In this document: positions 15,796 through 21,981 of the stretch, in pieces
How positions within the stretch are numbered: the stretch's first letter is position 1
Layout of the letters: each line of letters begins with the position of its first letter
Assembly: GCA_964252015.1 (NCBI GenBank)
Contig: CAXULW010000015.1
Location: 1-64,000 of the forward strand
Length of the DNA stretch: 64,000 bases
Origin: CAXSBR01 sp964252015
GTDB taxonomy: Bacteria > Actinomycetota > Actinomycetes > Mycobacteriales > Jatrophihabitantaceae
Reading direction: 5' to 3'
The notes under the pieces: generated by a model
Databases searched by the model: none
Seen by the model: the letters and a program-made list of their open reading frames with translations, nothing else
What the model was told of the DNA's origin: nothing
Made by a program: the position numbers and the translations under genes

Positions 15796-16281
15796 TCAGG
15801 TCCTGGGCAAGGTGTGCAGGCGGGTCAGCGTTTTCTGGATGCCGCGGCCGTTCTTCTTGTCGTAACCGGTCAGCTTGAGCAGCGTCGTCCGCGGGCCCAG
15901 CCCACTGAAGTCGAACGTCTCGGTCACGACGGTCTGTTGCGGGTCGGTGGGATCGTCACCGACCGGTTCGAACGACCAGCGCCAGCGATGGCCCATCGGG
16001 TGCCGCCACTCGATGAGGCGGCCGGGCACGAATTGGGTCACCCGGCTGGTGATCTGGTAAGGCACGCCGAACTGCTTCATCTTGACCGAGAACTTCGCGC
16101 CGTCACCGAGCAGGTGCGGTCCGGAAGTGGCGGCGTTGACGGTGCCGGACCCGTCGATCACGTGATGCTGATAGGGGTCGGCCAGCAAGGCGAACAACTC
16201 GGCCGCGGGCCGGTCGACGGTGGTGCGGTAGCTGACCTGGTCCGGGCCGGTGTCGACCCTGGTGACGCTGGTGCCGTTCAT
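15796..16281 (-). CDS. SRPBCC (START/polyketide-cyclase-like) family protein
   Basis: 161 residues with the helix-grip features of SRPBCC proteins: YRTTVDRPAAELFALLADPYQHH at the start, VTQFVPGRLIEWRHPMGHRWRWSFEP in the middle, and a C-terminal helix after GPRTTLLKLTGYDKKN. These domains bind small hydrophobic ligands; ligand and role are unknown. A TAGCGT -10 box (16289-16294, minus strand) lies 7 nt before the ATG, so the mRNA is probably leaderless. It is divergent from proA, with 31 bp between the two start codons. Confidence 0.8.
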   Translation of the reverse strand: MNGTSVTRVDTGPDQVSYRTTVDRPAAELFALLADPYQHHVIDGSGTVNAATSGPHLLGDGAKFSVKMKQFGVPYQITSRVTQFVPGRLIEWRHPMGHRWRWSFEPVGDDPTDPQQTVVTETFDFSGLGPRTTLLKLTGYDKKNGRGIQKTLTRLHTLPRT

Positions 16282-16288
16282 ACGGCAA

Positions 16289-16306
16289 ACGCTACCGACC
16301 TACGCT
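16289..16306. promoter_or_regulatory. Back-to-back -10 boxes for the SRPBCC gene and proA
   Basis: ACGCTA at 16289-16294 is TAGCGT on the minus strand, 7 nt before the SRPBCC ATG. TACGCT at 16301-16306 is 6 nt before the proA GTG. The two divergent leaderless promoters nearly touch, so they may interfere with each other. Confidence 0.55.
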
Positions 16307-16312
16307 AGCCGG

Positions 16313-17614
16313 GTGACGTACTCAGCCGAACCCACTGCAGGCGCGGAGACTGTTCGTGCGGATGATGTCGGCGCGGAGACTGTTCGCGCGGTGGCGGCCC
16401 GCGCCCGCACAGCGGCGGCCGAGTTGGCCCCGATGCCGCGGCGCACCAAGGACGCGGCCCTGCACGCCATGGCCGACGCGCTCGTCGCCGCCACCGACGA
16501 GGTGCTGGCCGCGAACGCGCGCGACGTGGCCACGGCCCGCGCGGACGGCACGCCCGACACCATGCTCGACCGGCTGGCCTTGGACGCGGGCCGGGTGGCG
16601 GCAATGGCGGACGGGCTGCGCGACGTGTCCGCGCTGCCCGATCCGGTCGGTGACGTCGTGCGCGGGTACACGGTGCCCAACGGGCTGCGCATCGAGCAGG
16701 TCCGGGTACCACTCGGCGTGGTCGCGATCGTCTACGAGGCCCGTCCGAACGTCACCGTGGACGCGGCCGGGCTGGCGGTCAAGAGCGGTAACGCGGCTCT
16801 CCTGCGGGGATCGGCCAGCGCCTACGAGTCGAACACCGTCCTGGTGGAGATCCTCGACGCCGCGGGCGAGAAGGCCGGCCTGCCCCACGACAGCGTGCAG
16901 CTCGTGCCCGGCACCGACCGTTCCAGCGTCGGACACCTGCTGCGGGCCCGTGGGCTGGTCGACGTGATCATCCCCCGCGGTGGTGCCGGGTTGATCTCGT
17001 ACGTGGTCGAGAACTCGACCGTGCCGGTGATCGAGACCGGCGTCGGCAACTGTCACATCTACATCGACGCCTCCGCCGACCTCGACATGGCCGAACGGAT
17101 CGTGCTCAACGCCAAGATCTCGCGGCCCAGCGTGTGCAACTCGGCCGAGACGGTGCTCGTCCACCAGGATCTGGCCGAGACGTTCCTGCCCCGACTGGTG
17201 CAGGCCCTGCAGGCCCACGGCGTCACCGTGCACGGCGACGATTCCGTCGTCGGACTCGACGGGGTGGTCGCCGCCGGGGACGACTGGTCGCAGGAGCACC
17301 TTTCCCTCGACATCCGCGCCCGCGTCGTCGACGACGTCGACGAGGCCATCGCCCACATCCGCCGCTGGTCGTCCGGGCATACCGAGGCGATCGTCACCCG
17401 GGACCTGCCCACTTCCCAGCGCTTCGTCGCCCGGGTCGACAGCGCCGCGGTCTTGGTCAACGCGTCCACCCGGTTCACCGACGGGGCCGAGTTCGGGTTC
17501 GGCGCCGAGATCGGCATCTCGACCCAGAAGCTGCACGCCCGCGGTCCGATGGGACTACCCGAACTGACCAGCACCAAGTGGATCGTCACCGGCGACGGCC
17601 AGATCCGCGGCTGA
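16313..17614 (+). CDS. proA: Gamma-glutamyl phosphate reductase
   Basis: 433 residues from GTG 16313, chosen because TACGCT lies 6 nt upstream (leaderless) and the longer frame from 16250 would overlap the divergent gene. Aldehyde-dehydrogenase-fold enzyme reducing glutamyl-5-phosphate with NADPH, the second step of proline synthesis. Motifs: PLGVVAIVYEARPNVTVD, SGNAALLRGSASA, GGAGLISYV, catalytic Cys in RPSVCNSAETVLVH, and FGAEIGISTQKLHARGPMGL at the C-terminus. The extreme N-terminus contains a repeated GAETVRA (20-nt direct repeats at 16341 and 16371), probably a small duplication in a non-essential arm. ProB is upstream at 14201. Confidence 0.96.
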   Translation: MTYSAEPTAGAETVRADDVGAETVRAVAARARTAAAELAPMPRRTKDAALHAMADALVAATDEVLAANARDVATARADGTPDTMLDRLALDAGRVAAMADGLRDVSALPDPVGDVVRGYTVPNGLRIEQVRVPLGVVAIVYEARPNVTVDAAGLAVKSGNAALLRGSASAYESNTVLVEILDAAGEKAGLPHDSVQLVPGTDRSSVGHLLRARGLVDVIIPRGGAGLISYVVENSTVPVIETGVGNCHIYIDASADLDMAERIVLNAKISRPSVCNSAETVLVHQDLAETFLPRLVQALQAHGVTVHGDDSVVGLDGVVAAGDDWSQEHLSLDIRARVVDDVDEAIAHIRRWSSGHTEAIVTRDLPTSQRFVARVDSAAVLVNASTRFTDGAEFGFGAEIGISTQKLHARGPMGLPELTSTKWIVTGDGQIRG

Positions 17615-17627
17615 CGCCTTGCGTCAG
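17611..17627. terminator. Short hairpin at the end of proA
   Basis: CTGACGC and GCGTCAG form a 7-bp stem around CTT, overlapping the proA stop, between convergent genes. A weak terminator candidate. Confidence 0.4.
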
Positions 17628-17632
17628 GCGAC

Positions 17633-18163
17633 TCAGTAGCGGCGGGGCCCGGCGTAGTCGTAGCGGCGCGCGTCGTAGTGGCGGTGCGGCCCGTAACCGC
17701 GGTGCGGTCCGTAACCGCGGTGCGGTCCGTAACCGCGGTGCGGCCCGAAGCGATGGCGCATGAACAATCCGAGCACCGCGATCATTAGCAGAAACGGGAA
17801 CAAGGTCACCACGGTGGCCACAGTGGCTGCGGCGATGAGCACCACCACCACGAGGCGAATCGGCACCGGCATGGTGCGGCGGGCCCACCCGTCGGAACGA
17901 CCCGGCGGCGGGGTGGGGCCGGATCGCGGCGAGCCGCCCGGCAGATCTGCGAACAGCGGCGTCAGTTCCGCCTCGGTCCGGGCCGCGAACGCCTGCTCGA
18001 GCCGCTCGTCGTACTCGACCACCGTGAGCCGGCCGGCCCGCAGATGCTCCCCGAGCGATTGCACCGCCTGCTCGCGCTCGGCGTCGCCGATCCGGATTCC
18101 GGTCGGGCCCGGCGACCCGGACCATCCTGGCGATGCGGAACGCTGGTGCGGATCTTTAGCCAT
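17633..18163 (-). CDS. DUF1707 membrane protein with GPHRGY repeats
   Basis: 176 residues from ATG 18163, preceded by GAGGAG. N-terminal DUF1707 domain (IRIGDAEREQAVQSLGEHL, AGRLTVVEYDERLEQAFAA, residues 23-70), a Pro-rich linker, then a hydrophobic pair of segments (IRLVVVVLIAAATVATVVTLFPFLLMIAVLGLFM written here in part) and a C-terminal His/Arg/Tyr-rich tail in which GPHRGY is repeated three times, from perfect 18-bp DNA repeats at about 17695-17750. DUF1707 proteins are common in actinobacteria and are membrane-associated; their function is not settled. Convergent with proA. Confidence 0.8.
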   Translation of the reverse strand: MAKDPHQRSASPGWSGSPGPTGIRIGDAEREQAVQSLGEHLRAGRLTVVEYDERLEQAFAARTEAELTPLFADLPGGSPRSGPTPPPGRSDGWARRTMPVPIRLVVVVLIAAATVATVVTLFPFLLMIAVLGLFMRHRFGPHRGYGPHRGYGPHRGYGPHRHYDARRYDYAGPRRY

Positions 18164-18244
18164 GGCTACTCCTCGGCGACTGCGTGTAACAGTGATTACG
18201 AGCGTAGGACGGGTTTGGTTCCCGGGCCAGCGTTGTGCGCTGTC

Positions 18245-18318
18245 TACGATCCCACCATGAGATGTGCACCGTGACGCCGAGCGCACCATGACGGCCGCAC
18301 CGTGACGCCGAGCGCACC
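18245..18318 (+). promoter_or_regulatory. nadD leader with two tandem mini-ORFs
   Basis: A TACGAT -10 box (18245-18250) is 6 nt before an ATG at 18257. From there a 31-nt unit occurs twice (18257-18287, 18288-18318), each beginning with ATG and containing a stop: MRCAP-stop (18257-18274) and MTAAP-stop (18288-18305). In each case 13 nt separate the stop from the next ATG, the last of which is the nadD start at 18319. So the mRNA probably starts at the first mini-ORF and nadD would need reinitiation or direct entry. Confidence 0.7.
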
Positions 18319-18945
18319 ATGACGGCGTCTCGTCCCCGCCGACTCGGCATCATGGGCGGCACGTTCGATCCGATCCATCACGGTCACCTCAGCGTGGCCA
18401 GCGAGGTCGGCGACCGCTTCGGGCTCGACCAGGTGATCTTCGTGCCCACGGGGGAGCCCTGGCAGAAGGCGACGCGCCGGGTCAGCGCGGCCGAGGACCG
18501 TTACCTGATGGCGGTCATCGCCACGGCGTCCAACCCGCGGTTCTGGGTCAGCCGGGTCGACATCGACCGCGGCGGCGCCACCTACACCGTCGACACCATC
18601 CGCGACATCGCCGCGCAGCACCCGGGGGATGAGCTGTATTTCATCACCGGAGCGGACGCGCTCGCTCAGATCCTGTCGTGGAAGGACCACGATCAGCTGC
18701 TGTCGCTGGCCCACTTCGTCGGCGTCACCCGCCCCGGTTACGAGCTAAGTGACGAGCATCTGCCGGCCGACAGCGTCACCCTGGTCGACGTCCCGGCCAT
18801 GGCCATCTCCTCCAGCGCGTGCCGCGAACGGGTCGCCGCCGGCCGTCCGGTGTGGTACCTCGTCCCCGACGGGGTCGTGCAGTACATCAACAAACATCGG
18901 CTCTACCTCGTCGAGCCGGGATCTGCGGCGACCACCCAGGTCTAG
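18319..18945 (+). CDS. nadD: Nicotinate-nucleotide adenylyltransferase
   Basis: 208 residues with nucleotidyltransferase features: GIMGGTFDPIHHGHL (P-loop-like GGTFDPxHxGH, residues 10-24), SNPRFWVSRVDIDRGGATYTVDTI, TGADALAQILSWK, and the C-terminal ISSSACRERVAAGRPVWYLVPDGVVQYI. It adenylates nicotinate mononucleotide to form deamido-NAD. The gene starts in the last copy of a 31-nt tandem duplication (see leader). nadD-rsfS-phosphatase is the usual actinobacterial order, here with a cupin gene inserted between nadD and rsfS. Confidence 0.95.
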   Translation: MTASRPRRLGIMGGTFDPIHHGHLSVASEVGDRFGLDQVIFVPTGEPWQKATRRVSAAEDRYLMAVIATASNPRFWVSRVDIDRGGATYTVDTIRDIAAQHPGDELYFITGADALAQILSWKDHDQLLSLAHFVGVTRPGYELSDEHLPADSVTLVDVPAMAISSSACRERVAAGRPVWYLVPDGVVQYINKHRLYLVEPGSAATTQV

Positions 18946-18955
18946 CATCTGCGCC

Positions 18956-19309
18956 GTGGCGAAGCTGAATCTGAACGCAGTGATGGACGCGGTGCCCGCG
19001 CTGTGGTCGCCGCAGGTCGTCGGAGCGGTGAACGACTACGACATCAAAGCGGCGAACATCGCCGGTGAGTTTATCGAGCACGTCCACGCCGACACCGACG
19101 AGATCTTCATCGTGCTCACCGGCTGTCTGCACCTCGACCTGCCCGGGGAAACGGTGACCCTGGACCCGTTCGACATCTACACGGTTCCGCGGGGCGTGGC
19201 CCACCGCCCGCGCGCCGAGGAGGCCACCCGCATCATGATGATCGAACCGCGTGGGACGACCCAGAACGGTCAGGCGGACGGCAACACCGGCACCCGGATG
19301 ATCGCCTGA
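18956..19309 (+). CDS. Cupin domain protein
   Basis: 117 residues from GTG 18956; TAGCAT (18943-18948) is 7 nt upstream, so probably leaderless. Cupin motif 1: EFIEHVHADTDEIFIVLTG, with the metal ligands His-x-His and Glu; motif 2: DPFDIYTVPRGVAHRPRA with the second Pro-x-x-x-x-His. A small single-domain cupin of unknown substrate; such proteins bind a metal and can be isomerases, dioxygenases or sugar-binding proteins. It lies between nadD and rsfS, 10 nt after nadD, and is an insertion in a conserved order. Confidence 0.85.
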   Translation: MAKLNLNAVMDAVPALWSPQVVGAVNDYDIKAANIAGEFIEHVHADTDEIFIVLTGCLHLDLPGETVTLDPFDIYTVPRGVAHRPRAEEATRIMMIEPRGTTQNGQADGNTGTRMIA

Positions 19310-19417
19310 GCGCTCCTGGTCCTACGGGCTGGGGTGAGCAGCCGTGTGGGCCAGCCCGGATCAGGGTCGGCTGCGTTCCCGCCGCGAGTTCACCGCCATC
19401 AAATAGAGTCGGGCCCT

Positions 19418-20197
19418 GTGACTGCCACCGAGGAAGCCCGCGACTTGGCCCTGCTCGCGGCCGCTGCGGCGTCCGACAAGCTCGCGACCGACATCGTCCT
19501 CATCGACGTCAGCGAGCGGCTGGCCATCACCGACGTGTTCCTCATCGCCAGCGGCAGCAACGAACGTCAGGTCGAGGCCATCGTCGATGCCGTCGAGGAG
19601 AAGTTGCGGGCTGCGGATCGTAAACCGCTGCGTCGTGAAGGCCGCCGCGACGGGCGCTGGGTCCTGCTGGACTACGCAGACATCGTCATCCACATCCAGC
19701 ACACCGAGGAGCGCGTGTTCTACGCCCTCGAGCGGCTGTGGAAGGACTGCGCGATGATCTCGATCGACCCGCGCGGGGGCGGTTCGACGGAATGGGTGCA
19801 GCCCAGTGCCGCCCGGACCGCCGACCGGGCCGCGGCCGGCGCGGCCGAGGTGAGCCTCGCCCCGGCCACCGGCGGCGGTGTCTCAGCCCGGCTCGAACAG
19901 GCAGACGACGAGTTCGAAGACGACGAGTTCGACGGTCTCACTGACGCAGACGCGATCGACCTTGAGGGCGACGACGAGTTGGCAGATGACGAGTTGGCTG
20001 ATGATGACTTGGACGACGACGGGTTGGACGACGACGGGTTGGACGACGACGAGTTGGACGACGACGAGTTGGACGACGACGACGCTGTGGCTGACGTCGA
20101 CCTGACCGGCGACGACCCGGCTGACGGCGGCGAGCTGGCCGACGGAGACGCCGCGAACGCAGATGCAGTCGAGCTGGGCCGGCGCGGGTGGGCGTGA
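19418..20197 (+). CDS. rsfS: Ribosomal silencing factor RsfS with long acidic tail
   Basis: 259 residues from GTG 19418, 8 nt after a TAGAGT box. The first 125 residues are a complete RsfS/DUF143 domain (LATDIVLIDVSERLAITDVFLIASG, LLDYADIVIHIQHTEERVFYALERLW), which binds L14 on the 50S subunit and blocks subunit joining under starvation. RsfS normally ends there. Here 130 further residues follow: an Ala-rich linker and about 80 very acidic residues with LDDDG/LDDDE units from five 15-bp tandem repeats (20009-20083). An acidic tail is unusual on a ribosome-binding factor and could affect that binding. Confidence 0.9.
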   Translation: MTATEEARDLALLAAAAASDKLATDIVLIDVSERLAITDVFLIASGSNERQVEAIVDAVEEKLRAADRKPLRREGRRDGRWVLLDYADIVIHIQHTEERVFYALERLWKDCAMISIDPRGGGSTEWVQPSAARTADRAAAGAAEVSLAPATGGGVSARLEQADDEFEDDEFDGLTDADAIDLEGDDELADDELADDDLDDDGLDDDGLDDDELDDDELDDDDAVADVDLTGDDPADGGELADGDAANADAVELGRRGWA

Positions 20198-20294
20198 ACG
20201 CCGCCGTGGGCGTGCTGCTGACCCGAAGCTCGGCTGGTCCTGCTGGGCGCGACTGCGTCCTTCGCGCGCAGCCTGCGGCCTGCGGCCGTTAGCC

Positions 20295-20948
20295 GTGCGG
20301 GTACTCATCTGGCGCCACGGTCGCACCAGTTGGAACGCGGCTGGCCGCTACCAGGGCCAGGCCAACCCGCCGCTGGATGAGATCGGCGTGGCCCAAGCCG
20401 CCTTGGCGGCAACGATGATTGCGACGTTGCGTCCCGAGGTCATCGTCACCTCCGATCTGCAGCGGGCGGCGAGCACGGCCGAGGCACTGGCCCGGGTGAC
20501 CGGGCTGGTTCCGATGATCGACTCGCGGCTACGGGAACGCTCGCTCGGCCACTGGGAGGGGCTCACCCGGGTTGAGGTGGCGCAGCGTTACCCCGATGAG
20601 ATGACCGATTGGCTGGCCGGTCGGGATGTCAGCCGGCGCGGTGGCGAGAGCCGGACGGAGGTCGGCGCGCGGGCGCTGGCCGCGTTCGAGGAGATCGACG
20701 AGGTCCCGCTGGCCGTCCTGGTCACCCACAGCGCCACTGCGATCTCGCTGACGTCGGCGCTGCTCGGGCTACCGCAGGACACCCCGGTGCTCGGTCCGCT
20801 GGCCAACTGCCACTGGACCGAGATGCGCCGCGACGATTCCGGCTGGCGCGTGCGCGCACACAACATCGGCGCCCCCGGCGTGGTCGTCCCGCTACCCATG
20901 CCCGAGCCGGACGCGTCCGAGTCCGGCGGAGTCGACGCCGAAGCCTGA
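20295..20948 (+). CDS. Histidine phosphatase family protein (GpgP-like)
   Basis: 217 residues from GTG 20295. Phosphoglycerate-mutase fold: RHG catalytic motif at VLIWRHGRTSWN (His 8), second catalytic elements in SDLQRAASTA, RERSLGHWEG with the Glu, and THSATAISL near residue 145. In mycobacteria the gene after rsfS encodes glucosyl-3-phosphoglycerate phosphatase, and this enzyme is similar in order and motifs; the substrate is inferred from that. The preceding 97 nt seem non-coding. A strong hairpin follows the gene. Confidence 0.85.
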   Translation: MRVLIWRHGRTSWNAAGRYQGQANPPLDEIGVAQAALAATMIATLRPEVIVTSDLQRAASTAEALARVTGLVPMIDSRLRERSLGHWEGLTRVEVAQRYPDEMTDWLAGRDVSRRGGESRTEVGARALAAFEEIDEVPLAVLVTHSATAISLTSALLGLPQDTPVLGPLANCHWTEMRRDDSGWRVRAHNIGAPGVVVPLPMPEPDASESGGVDAEA

Positions 20949-20959
20949 CGGTTCGAGCT

Positions 20960-20996
20960 GCCCGCCTGAGCGGTTCGAGCCGCCCCGCAGGCGGGC
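20960..20996. terminator. Bidirectional terminator hairpin
   Basis: GCCCGCCTG (20960-20968) and CAGGCGGGC (20988-20996) form a perfect 9-bp stem with a 19-nt loop between the convergent phosphatase and lipoprotein genes. Confidence 0.65.
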
Positions 20997-20999
20997 CGG

Positions 21000-21791
21000 T
21001 CAGGCCTTGGCCGCGCGAGCCGCGACCTTGGCGATGACCGCTGCGCGGAGCGACGGCGAGACGGGCGCGTCGAAGTTGACGAAATCCAGGAACACCTCGA
21101 GGCGCGGGCCGCGGATGTAGGCATCGTCGATGTAGATCGTGTCGAGTTCGCCGGGTGACTGGATGCGCACGACCGACGTCTCGGTCGCGATCAGGTTGAC
21201 CGGTTGTCCGGCGGACCGGGGCGTCACGGTGGACGTGGCCGACAGCAGCTTCGAGCCCTTGGGGGCATCGGCCAAGAAGTCGCGGCCGATGCCTGCCGCG
21301 TCGCAGTGCCGGTTCTTCGGATCGAGCAGGCTGGCCACGTCGGTGTCGACGTCGTTCTCGGAACGGAACTTCGTCGCCTCCGAGGAGATCGTGGCGTCCC
21401 GGCGCCAGAAGTCGGGGGAATTCTTGTCGCCGACCATGTCCGGGCTCGTGTCGGGGCCAGCGCAGTCGGAGTCGCTACCGCTACCGGTTCCGCCCCCCGG
21501 GTCGACTGCGTGTGGCGCCCACCCGCTCGGCAGGTCGCTCGCGCGGATCACGAATGCGGAAAGCGTGGACGTCTGACCCGACGTTCGAGTCGGAACCGAG
21601 GTCTTGGGCGTCGTGGTGGCAAGTGGGCTGACGGTGGGTCTCGCCGCGGAGGAGGTCGAGGCCGTCGACGCGGTGGTGGCAGCGGGCGAAGACGTCAGCG
21701 CATTCGTCGAGGGCAGGCCGCTGCCGCAGCCGGACAAAATCGCGCCGATCCCGACCACGGCGGTTGCTGAGGCGACGCGAAAAGTGTGCAC
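21000..21791 (-). CDS. Putative lipoprotein, unknown function
   Basis: 263 residues from GTG 21791. The N-terminus is a lipoprotein signal peptide: VHTFRVASATAVVGIGAILSGCGSG with the lipobox LSGC, so the mature protein starts at Cys and is anchored outside the membrane. A Thr/Ser/Ala-rich linker of about 60 residues follows, then a globular domain with two Cys residues (SDSDCAGPD, NRHCDAAG), LPSGWAPHAVDP and the segment VNLIATETSVVRIQSPGELDTIYIDDAYI. It recalls actinobacterial extracytoplasmic sensor-like domains (PknH extracellular type), but I cannot make that assignment with confidence. Its TAGAGT -10 box (21800-21805, minus strand) is 8 nt upstream, giving a leaderless mRNA divergent from leuS. 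Confidence 0.7.
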   Translation of the reverse strand: MHTFRVASATAVVGIGAILSGCGSGLPSTNALTSSPAATTASTASTSSAARPTVSPLATTTPKTSVPTRTSGQTSTLSAFVIRASDLPSGWAPHAVDPGGGTGSGSDSDCAGPDTSPDMVGDKNSPDFWRRDATISSEATKFRSENDVDTDVASLLDPKNRHCDAAGIGRDFLADAPKGSKLLSATSTVTPRSAGQPVNLIATETSVVRIQSPGELDTIYIDDAYIRGPRLEVFLDFVNFDAPVSPSLRAAVIAKVAARAAKA

Positions 21792-21841
21792 TCGTCGGGA
21801 CTCTAATGATCTTCGTGCGCTTCGGCATTTTGAAGGCGTTG

Positions 21842-21942
21842 TAGTCTCTGGGGGTGAGCACCTCCCGCCGACTTCTCGACCAGCCGCGCTGACGTAGTCC
21901 GATACGTCACCGCGGTCGAGCCTCTGCCTCCGGCAGGGGCTC
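21842..21942 (+). promoter_or_regulatory. leuS leader: candidate leucine attenuator with leader peptide
   Basis: A TAGTCT -10 box (21842-21847) is 6 nt before a GTG at 21854 opening a 12-codon peptide, VSTSRRLLDQPR-stop (21854-21892), with adjacent Leu codons CTT-CTC. Hairpin A pairs CTCGA/TCGAG, CCGCG/CGCGG and TGACGTA/TACGTCA (about 21875-21920). Hairpin B pairs GAGCC/GGCTC and CTGCC/GGCAG (21918-21942). The 3' arm of A overlaps the 5' arm of B, so they exclude each other: the layout of transcription attenuation. Attenuators before leuS have been predicted in some Streptomyces. No T-box features are seen. Confidence 0.6.
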
Positions 21943-21981
21943 TTCGTGCGTCCGGAGCCGGTACCCAGAACAGGAGACACC

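Noticed and set aside
21792..21981. T-box riboswitch upstream of leuS
   Set aside because: No specifier stem, no T-box UGGN consensus; the leader is too short and better fits peptide-based attenuation.
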